Positions 23,244-37,285 of a stretch of DNA of 64,000 nt are shown here, in pieces (the stretch's first letter is position 1; every line of letters starts with the position of its first letter). The stretch comes from Nephromyces sp. MM_2019. Its lineage: Eukaryota; Apicomplexa; Aconoidasida; Nephromycida. The stretch lies in the NCBI GenBank assembly GCA_015657535.1, contig JADHZB010000890.1, positions 1 to 64,000 on the forward strand. Direction: 5' to 3'. The notes beneath the pieces were generated by a model that made no database searches, had not been told where the DNA came from, and was given only the letters and a program-made list of their open reading frames with translations. The translations under genes were made by a program, and so were the position numbers.

Positions 23244-26200
23244 TTAATTTTTTGAGAGGACATGTCCAAATAAACACTTAAGTATATTTGATTAGATCGA
23301 ACCACAACATTTGACAAGTTCATTTATACTTTGTTCAAATTTGTAAAAGGGATCGAAATAAAATATAAACAAATCCATTATATAATCAGATAATTTATTA
23401 TTCCAATTTAAATTTATCTATCTGATTGTTATAATTTAATTCAGGAAAATTGGATATGGTTTGTAACACTATTGCACCATTGTAGAATAACAATCAATTA
23501 TACTTGAGCTTTATTCCTATCAGTTTATCTTATTGCTATATATTTGCTAACAGACTCCAATATACCAATCTATATTAAATATTAGGAAAATTACAAGATT
23601 TCCATTTGTTTATATTCTTAATTAAGCTATAAAATCTATATGTAAGAGATTGTTGTATTCAAGTAAAAGTAACCACTGTTTCAACAATTACTATTTCAAT
23701 ATAAAATGATAGGGCAATTTACCTACTATTCGTGATTAGCTAAATTAGCACTATAGAATTTTTTTATATAAGTGATAGAAATGAAGATACTTAAACATGT
23801 ACAAGATGTTTAATTAAAATGAAGGTAATGCAATTCTCATTCAAAAAATTTTAATGTTATAAACAATACCAATCAGATTTCATAGTGTTTGTTTATATAT
23901 TTTAGAATAAACAAGTTAAAAAAAAGATCAAATATCAAATTGGCATTAAAATTTAATCTTAGCGTGAAAATATTCTTTTAAATGTTTATAGAAAGATTGC
24001 GTTCATGTGTGTGAGAATTAAAAAATAATACAGAGAGATCCACCTCTAGTGTTAAAAATATACGTGTGTGTGAGATATAGTCAGCATTATATTGTCTATG
24101 TATCTTAATTGGGAATTATTTTGTAAACTCAAAACAAGTGATATCAATCAAACACAAAAATTAGTTACAATTCTATTGAAATTTACAAAACATGAAATAT
24201 ATATATATATAGGTGGCCTAAAGAATTCAAATTTATTGAAAATTTTTTCACATAACTTGTGCTTGTCAAATTCTTAGGCTTAGGTGCAGATGTAATCAAC
24301 AATTTCAAAGGTGGAATATTAAGTTATTATTTTCGTACTTGTTTTATTTAAAGTTTAAATTTTCACCAGAAAAATATAAATATTATAAATAACAAAGTAA
24401 GTTTGTTTGTTTCAAGTTTGTTTACTTTTTTGGTGTTAGACAATAAAATATACAATTTTTCTTCTAATTTCCGCTTATATAATGAATATAAGAACTCACA
24501 CATATATGTGAATGTTTATTTATATACTTAAGCATATCTGTATCTGGGCTTGCACACATTTTTGTGTATTTGTGATTGTGTGTGTGCATATCTATGTGCT
24601 TATGCTTATGTGTGTTGTTTATGTATACATGTGTTTTTGTGTGTGTGTGTACGTAAGTAGTTGTTTATCTAAAAGAGTGTGAATACATAGATGAGAGCGA
24701 TTGTGTAAACTTTAACTTTGGGTACATGTAGTAGTGTACCTTGATATAATTCATATATAGTGCTTACGATTTTACTAATCTATGTTTGTATACATGCGTG
24801 ATTCTCTTTGTGAGAATAAGTAGTGTAAACAGGTGCGAAATTACTGATTTTGAGAGACGCAAAAATAAACAATGTGTGGCATTTGTTGCTTTTAAATATA
24901 GCTGTTAATAAACATTTTATAAGCATGCTTTACCTTATCTAGTGTATACAAGAGATGTGCTGAATGGTTGGTAACCAAAAATTTATTACACCCAGCTTCT
25001 CTAAATACAAAATTAGCAGTTAATATATATATTTACAAATTTTTTGATGAATAATTTTAGATTTAGATGGTGGTTATATCAAGTATTTGGAAATTAAACA
25101 AAATAGCAAACAATTATAAAACTTCATGACATAGGAAGACATTTATTTGCCTCTCAAATTAAATATCAGATAAATTTCCAATTCCTAACATATTAGTATA
25201 TATTATTTACCAATCTCTTGTGTAAAAAGAAAAATAATTGACACTCCACTAGGGCCTAACACCTCGTAAAAATATAAATTAACAATTAATACTGGTAACT
25301 AATAAATACACATCTATATTCAAACTGCTCATAACATAAAATATAGCAATACATCTATATAGTTATCTACAATTAAATGGTATAGCTATATAATATTTAT
25401 CTTATATAATTAATCTGTATAGATATATAATATTTATCTAAATCCTTATAATTTTTATAATGACCATAATATACACTTGAAAACACTACAATATATACTT
25501 ACACATATCTTATTTAACACATTTCTACAATACAATATACATTAGCCCTCACATTATTTATTACGTCCACTCTTAGACCTACACACAGTTATATATACAT
25601 ATATATTTATATATATATGATCATGCATTATACATATATCTACATACAACATAGATATATACATAATATACATATATATTGATATGGCTATTTTCTCACC
25701 TGTATTTATACCATCATATATATAGATAACACACAAACAACCATAAATTGATATTTTCCCATTCACATTTACATATACATATATGAATAATTATCTACTT
25801 TGCAAATTTATATACATACAAACCCAGTAAATAACACTTTGTAACCAACAATCTTTTTAGTTTATAAATAATAACTTAGAAAAATGAATTTTCTGAATTT
25901 ATATTTATAAAGCACAAAATATTCATAACAAAATAATTGAATTTAATAACTACATATTTATAATGCCTTATCCTGATTTAATAGGTACTAGCCCCAAAAA
26001 GCATAACAACTTTTTAATAAATAAAAAAACCAGTTTACGACACACACGTAATTAGACATTGATCATCAAATAAGTTAGTTTTCTCATGCGGATATGTGTT
26101 TATAAATTTCGGTACCAGTCATAATACTTAAATAAAAAATTAGTATAATGATGGTCATATTAAATTTTTTATTTTAACATTTGTAAAAATTTCGATAGTT

Positions 26201-26602
26201 TTTACATTAGTTTGAGTATCTCAATTTCTATATCTTTTACAAATACAAGTAAAATTAATACTAATTTACATGGGTGATATATTGTAAATATATTATATGA
26301 ATTAGATAAAAATATAAAATTTATAAAATACCAATTTTCGTAAAAAATCTGAATTTCGTATATACCAATTTTATTTTTATCTACTTTACTAACTTATTTT
26401 GAACTAATTTTAATACAAACTTTTCTCCACATGTGTGCATATCTACTATCACAACACTTCTAGTCTCTTAAGACTCTTCCACCCCTAAATCCTATCTGTA
26501 ACAAGATCTACATATCTAAACCTACAAGTATTCATCGATTTACGTTCTAATACACATTCTTATTCCTTGTGCAATAATATAGAGACTGGTATCTAACAAA
26601 CA
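23244..26602. other. AT-rich spacer with TG-biased patch
   Basis: No gene supported. A TG-rich stretch lies at about 24540-24830, and TA/CA-rich sequence with ATATATAC words at 25550-25800. The minus-strand frame at 25554-25766 is an Ile/Tyr string from these repeats. The last few hundred bases are the 5' flank of the acyl-CoA synthetase gene. Confidence 0.5.
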
Positions 26603-28103
26603 ATGCCTAACTTACTCGATCCTAAGCAACTCCCAGAAAGTGGGAGAATAGTAAAGGGTGACAAACACGATTTAAAAAACACAGAAACATACTTATCATT
26701 TGATCAAGCCTTCACGAATGCTGCATACCCAGCAGGAAACAAGGGTGAAGAGTTTGATGGAGAAAACTTGACATGGACCACTAGTACAGATGTTGAATTA
26801 CCTATAAGATTTAACAACTTAGGTTTTGGCTCTCACACACCTATGACTTTGGTAGAAATATTTGCTAATTCAGTCAAACGATTTGGCCCTCTACCCTCTT
26901 TATACCACAGACCAAAGGGAAAATTAAACAAACCATGGGTTATGTATACTTGGCAAGCATACTGGAATGACTCATGTAAATGTGGAAAATCTTTAATGAG
27001 TATTGGTACCAAAGAAAAACAAGTAATTTCTATTATGGGTTTCAATCAACCAGCTTGGCTTATGGCTCATATGGGTGCTATATTTGCTGGTGCATTACCT
27101 TCTGGGATATATCCTAGTAGTTCTCCAGATATTGTGAAATATATCTTAAAACATTCAAACTCTGGGGCAATCTTTTGTGACACACAGGAAAATGCAGATA
27201 AGATAATCTCGATCTGGAATGAGCTACCCTTTGTTAAAAAAGTAGTAATGTATTATGATGAAATGACACCCTATTATCGAAGTAAGGGAGTTATGTCTTT
27301 CCATGAATTTCTTGAGATTGGAAGTGGTGTAACAGATAAAGCTCTATCTGAAAGAATGAACAATCAAAAACCAGGAGAAGTTAGTACCTTTTTGATATGA
27401 ACATTTCTATATATTCACTACTCAACATTTACATCTATATACACAAAAATGAAAATCTTCAACGATACCACCTATTTGATTGATCTTCAAGACCCACACT
27501 TTCACAAAAATACAAGCTACAAGTTTTATGATGTATAAAAGCTATTTTATGTTTATTTAACATGATGTATATAACTCTTTATGTTTATTTTATATTATTT
27601 TGTAGTGTTCAAGCTTGATTTACACATCTGGAACAACAGGACCACCAAAAGCAGTTATGATCAGCCATGACAATGCTGTTTGGACGGGTTACTTGACATC
27701 TAAATATACACTAGCAACTCCTAGTGACCGGATGGTTTCATACTTACCACTCTCACACATTGCTGCACAAGTTGGTTTTTAATAAATTAATGTTTATGTA
27801 TTTATACGATGATTTTAAATTTTTTTGTGTAACCCTTGACAGATTACTGATTGTTACTCATGCTTCCACAGTGGTCATCAAATTTATTTTGCCAATTTTG
27901 ATGCACTACAAGGTTCCCTTTTAGCTTCAATGAAGGAAGTAAATAAATCCACTCTCTTATTTATATCACAACGAACCTGAAAGAAACTTTACCCTCTCTT
28001 TTGTATAATACACACATCATAACAAGCCTGAAAAGAATTCTACTCTCACTTAGATCATATACACATTAATATAAATCTTAAACAATTTCTCAAATAGCCT
28101 TCC

Positions 28104-28137
<34 letters not shown>

Positions 28138-30376
28138 CATCAATATCCTTAGCTGTAGATTAAACATGAATATACTTGGATATTAATGTTTTCATTTGAC
28201 AGATAAAGCCCACTTGGTTTCTAGGTGTACCACGTGTGTGGGAAAAGATTGAAATGGGCTTAAGAGCTGTTTCTGCCAATGCTTCACCCATGAGGAAGAA
28301 GTTAACTAATTGGGTTAAGAAAATTGGATATGAAGGCACTAAAGCTCTCCTGGAAGGCAGAACTCCTCCCAAATCATATGCCTTTGTCGATCATATGGTA
28401 TATACTTTACACCTGAGTTAATCAAAATCTATAAACTCATGATTTATATATCAGTAAGTGTTCATGGTTTGAACTTGTGTAAATCTTAGTTCCTGAGTAA
28501 AATCCGGCAAGCTCTTGGCCTAGATCAATGTAAAGGTTTGGCTGTTTCAGCGGCACCTATTCTTCCAGTATGCTTTACATTTACTCATGACCGTTATATT
28601 GATATTGAAATATCTAAGATTACTATATACGCACTAACACACAAGCTATAATCACTATACGCTCTATCTTAAAACTTATTATCTTTAACACACATGTATA
28701 TATATATACCAGGCCACACAAGAATACTTTATGAGTTTGGGTATGCCTATTTCCAATATTTATGGCTTATCTGAAACAACTGGGCCACACTGCTTCTCTG
28801 CTAATTGCCAAAATTGGTACTGATCTCACATTATTAGATAAATATATTCATATTGAAGACTAATAAATCATCATATTATTTAGGTTCAAAGTTGGCTCAG
28901 TTGGTTTCACTATGAATGGTGTAGAAAGTCATATCAATGAACCTGATGAAAATGGAGTAGGTGAATTATGGACCAGGGGAAGACATGTATTTATGGGATA
29001 TTATAAAGATAAAGCGGTCGGCTATTATTTCACATTGACTCCCAGATCAATTCATACTATTATTTTTTGTTTTTGTGTGTATGTATTAAGGCCACAAAAA
29101 AGGTAATCGATAAGAATGGATTCTTCCGTACTGGAGATACTGGATACTATGATGCAAATGAGTAATTCACTACTTTTAAAATCTTTTTACCTTAATTATA
29201 TCTATACATTTTATTACAGGCGTTTATATATAGTAGGTAGAATCAAAGAACTCATTATTACCGCAGGTGGTGAAAATGTACCACCCCTCCTTATTGAAAT
29301 GTTAATTAAGGTAAAAAATAATGAGTTTCCAATTATACCTAACACACATTATCTGTTACAATTTGTTTATGTTTATAAACATCTATACAATATTTTTGAT
29401 TAAAATATTTTCTTGGTCGAGAAACATTTTTGCAATGTCATTGATCACCTTCTCTCAGGAAGAAATACCTTTTATGACTAATTGTATACTCGTTGGTGAT
29501 GGCAGGCCTTACCTTTCTGTAATGTTGTGTTTAAAATCAGAAATGGCAAAAGATGGTTTTCCCACAACACGGCTTACTCAGGACTTTGTATCCTACCTAG
29601 CCTCACAAGGTTCAAAGTCTACGACTACAGTTGAGGCTGCTAATGACCCAGTAAGAATTATCTACACCATTTATTGGCTCACCTCACACACAACATACAC
29701 AATATCCTTATCTAGGTTTTAGCTAAAATAATTGATGAAGCTATAGATGCTGTTAACAAAAAGGTTGCATCCCGGTACAATCTACTCAAAAAACAAGTTT
29801 ACATGCTTAATTACATATTAGAAAAAGATAATTCTTATGCTAATATCCCAGATAAATCTCACACAACTGTCTTAAATAATTAACACAGAGCATTACATAC
29901 AAAAATCATATACTCATTAACTCACTAACTACAAACTCAACATTAATCACATTACATCCAAAAATCATATGTCCATTAAATAAAAATTACACCCAAAAAT
30001 ATTTATGCTAATTTACTTACCAATTTAATAATTAATAAGTATTAATCACATGATTTATAAACATCTATGAAATTTCCGCTAAATTGGACTGCTCCCAGTA
30101 TATCTAATTACACGTATCCCGTGAAAATTTTTCATACTATACTATTGAACAACTATCATTATTTTATCTTCAATTGCGATGTCTTTGTGATTCTTTAATC
30201 TACACAGGGCACAACAAGTTAGAAAATGGACTATCTTACACAAAGATTTTACAGAAAATGGTGGAGAATTAACTTCAACACTAAAACTCAAGCGCTCGGT
30301 TGTACTAAAAAAGTATAAGGATACAGTTGACAGTATGTATAATAGCGATATGTATCAACCTAGGAGTAAAATATAA
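26603..30376 (+). CDS. Long-chain acyl-CoA synthetase, bubblegum (ACSBG) type, 12 exons
   Basis: Exons 26603-27379, 27606-27770, 27843-27938, 28203-28397, 28490-28567, 28713-28816, 28884-29016, 29091-29161, 29220-29310, 29459-29650, 29716-29774 and 30208-30376 join with every phase closing, giving 709 residues (animal ACSBG about 720). The enzyme activates long-chain fatty acids to acyl-CoA via an acyl-AMP intermediate. Seen: the AMP-binding P-loop YTSGTTGPPK at about 265-274; SYLPLSHIAAQ; GVPRVWEKIE; YGLSETTGPH; the RTGD motif; GRIKELIITAGGENVPP; and the C-terminal GGELTSTLKLKR with its lysine. The splice before GTT at 29311 and the last junction (AVNKKVASR to AQQVRKW) are fixed by family similarity; reading through the last donor would end early. 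No signal peptide; membrane association would be peripheral. Confidence 0.96.
28102..28135. repeat. (TA)n in acyl-CoA synthetase intron 3
   Basis: A run of about 15 TA dinucleotides within the intron between exons 3 and 4; a likely length-variable microsatellite. Confidence 0.85.
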
Positions 30377-31578
30377 GATATTTTAATAGCCAGTAGCATA
30401 TATCTCAATAATTGATTATACTATACATTTTATGCCAAACCGAATAAAATCTTTAACTCACGTAATTAATTTTTTTCCTTTTATATACAATTTCAATATA
30501 TATATAGATTTACAATTCGTTAGGAATCATAATTCATAATTAAAATATTTAGTCTTCCCGAGCCTTTATAATAACTTTAAATTAAATACTTTACATACCA
30601 GAATTAAGTAATTATAAAGTTAATTTTCAATATATATTAAAATTATTTTATTTTCTCGATTAAAAGTTGAATTTGTCGAAAATTATCATTTTTATGATTA
30701 CATGATGTATATACTTAATATCTCCACACAAAATATAACTTTGAAAATTATATAACATCTTATCATAGTCTCAATAATTATATTACGATTCATAGTTATA
30801 TAATGTTTAAGAATAACATCTAAACTTAAATTATATCATCATATTTTATTACTTGACGTATTTCATAAAACCATGCATATATTATTTTAATAAATTTTGT
30901 ACTAAAAATATCTATTTATCTAAATTTCCTAATTTCTGACATCTTTTCCCAAGAATGAGAAAAGTATTTTCTATTACGAAGAAACAAGCGAATTTAGTTA
31001 AGTTATAATTAGTTCGATATATAGAACTTGTCTTTATAAAATTTTTCATTGTCATCTTTGGTAGATTTTTGTATTTAAAACAAAGGGTGTTCATATACCA
31101 ATTTATATGCTAAAATATTCGATTAAAATATTAAATTTTACTTAGCCTAAATATTTATGATTGTTATACATTAAGATAATTATAGTGGAAAATTGTTTAA
31201 TTGGCGTTTCGAAATTTTTGAATAATTTCTTGATAAAGCTATGTTTGTTTCTCCAAAAACAATTTATTCTATACAAGATATTTTTGAATAACTAATAACT
31301 GTTTATATATGTAAAAATAAAAGAAGTCAAGAAAATGATTGATCTAATGACCAAAAGGATTCATAACAAGTAAAATTGTTATAATTTCCATGAGCTGTTC
31401 ATTTATAGAACCTGGGTAATCTTAAACCAATCCATCTTGTAGAGTTACTCTCATGTAAGTGCTTGGAATAATCTTTAATTTTAAGCTTAAGAAGCTTCTT
31501 TCAGGGTTGAAGTTCTAAACGATATAATCTTATTTAATATCCTAGACAAATCTTGATTTAAGAAGTAAAAACAAGTAA
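30377..31578. other. AT-rich convergent spacer
   Basis: Between the 3' ends of the acyl-CoA synthetase (plus) and URI (minus). No gene seen; the 60-codon minus frame at 30912-31094 is AT-driven. Confidence 0.6.
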
Positions 31579-32346
31579 TTAATTTTTTTTATTTCTACGT
31601 GATTGAAGGAATAGTGATTTCCTCGGTTGAGTCTGGTTAGCATTATCTGCTGAGTCTATGTTTGTCGTGTTATTAGGTGTCGTAATTGTGGAATTTATAA
31701 TTTTGGTACTGCTTGGTGAATCAGTCTTTGTGTCTTCAATACTATTAAAAAGATTATTTGTTTTTATTGCGGGTATTGTTATGCTATCCAATGAAGGTAT
31801 ATCTCGTGAGAGTTCATCATCAGAACTGTACTCCTCACGTATTTCGAAATAACCGTCAGCTGTTTTCGATAATGAACCCCATTTTTCAGATTCTTTAGAA
31901 TTCCCCGTTTCATCTTGCTGACTTTTGGGTTGAGGCACAATTTCAGATGGGGATCCTAATTCTTCCAAAAGATTTAATTGTTGTTTTGTTTCGTTTATAC
32001 ATACCTCGAAATTCGAAATCCTACTTTGGAGACGTCTACTTCTTCTCTGAATTGTTTTCATTGCATTCTTGAATGTTCTATGTGCAAAATGACCTTCTCC
32101 AAGAGATGCAAAGACCTCATTTGTGTGAACCAAATCACCTAAAAAGAAGGCCTGTGGCCCAAAAGGTACAACAATCTGATGTTTTAAACTTTCGGGAAGG
32201 TTTTCTGATAGTTTTTGAACCGAATCGTGCTCTATTTTAGAAATATTTAGTGAAATTATTGTATCGCTTAGGCTCTGAAGAGCTGACTCTATCCTTCTTT
32301 TAGCACTAGCTAGGGCTTCAGGATTCAGTGGAACTTGACTTTCCAT
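31579..32346 (-). CDS. URI1: URI-like unconventional prefoldin (RPB5-interacting)
   Basis: A 255-residue intron-free frame. URI is an alpha-type prefoldin that binds the RPB5 subunit shared by RNA polymerases and belongs to the R2TP/prefoldin-like assembly. Residues about 8-55 and 95-135 form the two prefoldin helices; between them lies the family's hallmark beta-hairpin, VPFGPQAFFLGDLVHTNEVF, closely like PFG..AF..G.LVHTNEV in human URI, followed by LGEGHFA. The C-terminal 110 residues are acidic, then Ser/Thr/Asn-rich, and end in a short basic tail (SRRNKKN). The protein is shorter than human URI (about 535), and the conserved DNA/RPB5-binding part further downstream is not evident. STAP1/UXT-type prefoldins are less likely because of the LVHTNEV hairpin. 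Confidence 0.9.
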   Translation of the reverse strand: MESQVPLNPEALASAKRRIESALQSLSDTIISLNISKIEHDSVQKLSENLPESLKHQIVVPFGPQAFFLGDLVHTNEVFASLGEGHFAHRTFKNAMKTIQRRSRRLQSRISNFEVCINETKQQLNLLEELGSPSEIVPQPKSQQDETGNSKESEKWGSLSKTADGYFEIREEYSSDDELSRDIPSLDSITIPAIKTNNLFNSIEDTKTDSPSSTKIINSTITTPNNTTNIDSADNANQTQPRKSLFLQSRRNKKN

Positions 32347-33260
32347 CTCAAAATGTAATATTCAAAGGAATATAGGAGCTGGGCTAATCATCAAAGAGGT
32401 TGCAAAAAAGGAGAACCAAGAATTTTTTCCTCAAACATTTTCCTACTTAGAACTTTTTTAAAGATATTCTACATAGAATTTTAGCAGCTATCTTTTAAAG
32501 TATCAATACAATTTCAGTTTATTTTAGGTACAAGAGCAGATTATGAGAATTTCATCCATAGGTTTAAACTTATAAATAATTACACTCTATCTTTAGATGT
32601 ATGATATCTCAAGAGTTTTATTAGAGATTTTATTTACATCTATATTATTATTCTTAGTGAAACGTTAGTTAATTATCTTAATGTTTCGTTATTGAAATAC
32701 TACTGTTCATGTTAAAGCAATAAACTGTTGATATAATCTTAATTATTAAAATGTCCCTTTCTAATATTCTTCATGAAAGGATTCTTTATTGTTACTAGAA
32801 TAATCAAGTCTTATAAATACCTAATATTTTAGTTAGCTATTGTGGTAAAGAACCAAACAGTGAATGAAACTATTTTAAAGATATTTTATATATAGAACTA
32901 TTCTAGCACCGTCATTTATTGTTAGGTCAGAGACATTAAAAATTCTAAATAAAAAATTTCAACAAGTAATTTATATAGTAAAATAATTTCATGTACTAGT
33001 AATGTTATTGACTGATATCTTCACGAAAAATAAAATATGATCCATAGAATATGATTCATAAATTATTATGTATCTATATATAGAGTAGGCTTATATTATA
33101 TGGTAAACTAAATCATGAAAAGCTCCGATTTGGGTTTAAAAAATATGTAAAATTTGCATCAATTTTATAGATTGTCAGTTGTAGACCTTCCTTGAAGACC
33201 AAACAGAAAAAATTATGGGTCCACGATTGTAAGAGTTCTAGATTCATAAGTATGCTTAAT
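32347..33260. other. AT-rich spacer
   Basis: Between the 5' end of URI and the 3' end of the glutathione transferase, both on the minus strand. No gene seen. Confidence 0.55.
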
Positions 33261-34949
33261 TTAAAAACGAATTTGTGGGCGTGTTTTCAACCAGTCTTTT
33301 ATTTGTGGGACTTCTTCAATACGTTCTAAGAAAAATAGTAGAGAATAGTAAATAATAATTTCTTCGGTATATCAAGGAAATGGCTATAATTTGTTAGGTA
33401 GTTACAAGTTTTGTGGGGGTAATTCTTATAGCTGTTCAAATTTTAGGAGTTGAGTGAGGAATTATGTAATTATTTATAGGAGGCAATTTAGTCATTAAAT
33501 ATGAAAGCGTGTTAAAGAGATTTTCCTAGATAGTATTATCTAAAATGTTAATGGGCTAGAGTTATTTAAAAAATAGCATATATACTAATAATAGCACCAC
33601 CTTTATGTCCCTTAAGGCTTGGAAAATTGTCAAATGCATCTGAGAAAACAGGTACGACAGGAAAAGTAATGGAGATAAATAATCTTTATTGAGAAAAGAA
33701 AGTGTACTTGGGATCTTCCATGTGATGGTAGATAGTGTGTCATAAACAGCGAAATCCGCATATGTCATTTTCGAGCCTACAAACCAAGTTCCACCATTCT
33801 TATTAAGTAGTCTAAATAAAAAGTTTTGAATATTTAAAGTCTCAGGTATAATTATGTTGAGACGTCTTATCTTACGTTTCGAAATAGTTACCCCAAATGC
33901 TACAAATCTGTAAGAGACGAAAAAGCTAGATGGTAAAACTGGAGGAGGCCTGAAAACTGAAAATTACCTCATTTTTGAATTTTATCATTTGTTGGTCGCC
34001 GTCGTTATTTTCATTCAATAAAACAGATGTGAATTTTTGTCTAATTGGAAAAGTTCATGAGTTTAGGCAAATTGAAGTAAATCAATGAGAATGCTAACCT
34101 TAAATCCTCGGTTCCACAATGGATCATATCTAGAGACAAATAAAAGTTTGATATAAATCTGAGTTATTTGATGTTAGCTTTGAAATTGCTTACCAGCAAT
34201 GGCATTTTCCGTGTCACTTTCAGCTTGTAAACCTAGAAAAAGAAAAAAAAAAAGTGACTTAACAAGCTTAATTAACTAATTCTAGTATATCAAATATTAC
34301 CATATTTGCGTGCAATATAACGTACAATGGCCTGGCTTTGTGCTAATTTCATGCCTTCAAATTAATTATACACCGTTTATGCTTCAAAATGTCAATTGTG
34401 ATTAATAAAAGTTACTAAATACCATCGATTTCCAAGAGTGGCACTTGACCAAATGGTAGATAGTTTTGTTTTTCAAATTGTTTAAAATCATCCTATACGT
34501 TAATCATAAAAATTCAGTTGAGAAAAATAACAATCGAATTTCCATTTCTTACATGTTATTAATAAAAATCTCTAATACTAAATTAATCTAAACTAAATTT
34601 TGGGTGTATCAGCTTAAATTCTATCACCCATTGAAGGTGAAAATAAAAATTCAGCCATAAATATTTATAAGCAGTCAATATAACTTGCCACAGCATAAGG
34701 AGGACGGCGGAATCGGAAATCCTCAAAAGTGACATTAGCATAGTGAAAGATCATTCTAATAATTTCAGCTCGGCCTCTATTATGTAAAAAATAGTTGATA
34801 AATTGATACTTGAGCTTGGATTAGGAAGTGAATTTAAAATAGATTTCTTACTGAGCATTAAAATAAATTAACTTGGGCTTGGAAGGTGGGCCTTGGGAGT
34901 GTGCTTCATTGCTTTGGGAGGCTGAATCACTACCATTTGTTGTACTCAT
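33261..34949 (-). CDS. Sigma-class glutathione S-transferase, 11 exons
   Basis: Exons (5' to 3') 34949-34852, 34776-34692, 34492-34423, 34354-34301, 34232-34194, 34129-34099, 34040-33968, 33907-33876, 33811-33708, 33639-33601 and 33325-33261 join in phase to 229 residues. It would conjugate glutathione to electrophiles. After an acidic 25-residue leader the thioredoxin-like domain starts KPKLIYFNAQGRAEIIR, with the catalytic tyrosine as in hematopoietic prostaglandin D synthase (sigma class). Then come PFGQVPLLEIDG and the glutathione-binding QSQAIVRYIARKYG. The helical domain has GGTWFVGSKMTYADFAVYD, DNFPSLKGHKERIEEVP and the end DWLKTRPQIRF. The exon 2 donor is either GT at 34691 or a GC donor (GCAAGT) at 34688, adding one residue. 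Exons are 31 to 104 bases, very small for a 229-residue protein. Confidence 0.95.
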
Positions 34950-37285
34950 CTGAAGAAGTGATTAAAAAATAGATTATAAAAAAGATATATCTGGAGCTTC
35001 CTAAATTTCTGGTGCCTCATAGTCGTCGATAAATTGAGGGATATTCTATTATACATTGGTATAAAATTAGTAGCATTATATAAATATGATAAGAGACCTT
35101 ATACCTTGTTAGCTCGCTTTTAATGATGATATATGTTGGTAGTTGTTGTTGGCTGATTATCGAAATGAGTCAATATTAATTCAAATAAAATTGAAGTTTT
35201 AGTTACAGCAATTGTTAAACATAGGGTCGTTAAAGTAGATTCAGGAAAGTGGCATAGGGAACACAAAGTGTTTATTGATAGGAAAAAGTGGATAAATTAT
35301 TCTAAGTGATTTAAACTTAAATATAATAAAATAAATTAATTGTATCATGTATAATGAAGAAATGTGCTTTTAGTAATAAAACGTTTATTTTTTTAATGGG
35401 AGTAAACAAGCAGTAAGTCTGACGTCACTAAATCTTTAAATAAGCAATAATTTGTAATACATCTTTCAACTAATTTAAGCAAAAGTTTAAAATATATTGT
35501 GCAAACAGCTCCTATGAAAATTGTACTTAGTGATTAATCGAGAGCTCAAATTTATAATGCTACTTTTTTGTAGGTAGTAAGTTGCTGCACTAGGTGTTAA
35601 ATATTGAAAAAAATATAACTTAATATCATCATAAGTAGGTCTACATACGGGGCTATACTAACACTACAAGGTTATATTAGACTAGCCCACCATGAAAGCA
35701 CAAGTTTTTGCAGTGCGTACTTAAGTTGAAACAACTAGTAAAAGAATTTGCATATAGGAAGTAATAGAAAGGTCACCAGGAGTGCCTAAAGGGAAACTTA
35801 ATAATTCAAATGAAAATTTATTGTGAAAAAAATGTTAAAACAGTGAAAATTAGTAGCATAAGTATAAAAGAGAAACACTAAGGAAATGTTATAAACACAG
35901 CAATCATGAAGCTAAATGTGGATAAAAGCAACTTCAGCTAATATAAGCTTTAATTTAATACCACCTTTTTTTTAAGCTGTGTTCATCGAATTTTCACAAC
36001 AATTTTTATAATGAAACATTTATATAACCAAGCGATTGCTTCATTTTAGGTAGTTTGTATTTATTCAATTTTCTTATAATATGTAATCTACTAATTAGAA
36101 CTTGAATTTAACTACAATCTCTTTTGTAAAAGTAGGCTTAAATTGATACACTCAGATTACAAGGCTTTATATTAAACAATCATATGATTCACTTTAAAAC
36201 GTAAATGCAGCATTAACCTTTATTACTAAGACTAGAAGCTTTCATCAAGTATTCTCTCTTAAAATGAAACAAGCATAATCTGTTACTATATAAATCTTTT
36301 GAATTATTAGCAAAAACTAATTTAAGTTCAGGAATTAATGAATTTGTCTGTGTCCTTAAAAGCAAAACTTTTGTATGCTCAATAGTTGAGATTGAATAAG
36401 AACGAAAATAGCAATGCTCAAGAGTATTATAATAATTGAAACTTGGCTAAAAGGGCTAAAAACTCAATCTTTACAAAGGTTGCTTCTTAAGGAATTGTAA
36501 AATTGATCATATATAATAACAGTTAGAGCACAAATTAAATAAAATTGATTTTTCTATATACTTGAATATTGACCAACATTTGCTTGTGGTAATACAGTAT
36601 TGAGCTTAATTTACAAAGCTTTGAGGAATAATTTGGTGAATCCCAAGAATTTTAATAATGGCGATGGCAAAGTTTTATTTACTTGAGGCTAAAAAGCAAT
36701 TTGTGTAGGCAGCAAAGTTAACCAAATTTATTATAATGGTCATTGATCTGAGTATTTTTTTGATAATACCACCTTGCTACTTAAATCTTATTTAGTATTG
36801 AGATTCTGATACAACATTTATACATTAAATTTTGAATTTGGAGTAAGATAAATTTTAACTTCGAGATACTGATACAGTTTTAAGTAGATATAGGTAACTT
36901 AGAATATCTTAACTTAGATTTAAAAAAACAGATTTTGAAAAGATTCGCAATTTAAATCGTCTTGACAAAATTTATAGAGTAGGTCTGAATAAGGGCAACA
37001 AAACAAGCTTTGTTTAGCCAAAGAAAGTTAAAATAAACAATTTGAGAAGCTAACCTCTACAAGACTGGTTATTACATCCACAAACAAAGCTGCATTCCAT
37101 TATTTACATCGCCTTATTAAGCTCAATGTCAATGTCGCTTAGACTAAATTGCCTCTTCAATATCATTCTAATTATGACAGTATTTTCCTTCTATTAAGCT
37201 TTAACATTAACATTAAAATTTCACTTCTAATCTCAAACTTCTTTGTGGTGATTTACATAATTGAAGTTAATTTTTATTTTATAAA
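34950..37285. other. AT-rich spacer between divergent genes
   Basis: About 2.3 kb between the 5' ends of the glutathione transferase (minus) and EMC7 (plus). No exon recognised; no distinctive motif beyond poly-A/T runs. Confidence 0.55.

Noticed and set aside
29716..29883. Read-through end of the acyl-CoA synthetase at a TAA near 29880
   Set aside because: It would lose the conserved C-terminal GGEL...LKR block, which is encoded in phase by the exon at 30208.
33562..33768. Minus-strand frame of 68 codons ending VLLLVYMLFFK
   Set aside because: It reads through two introns of the glutathione transferase; splicing at 33707 and 33600 restores the conserved family C-terminus.
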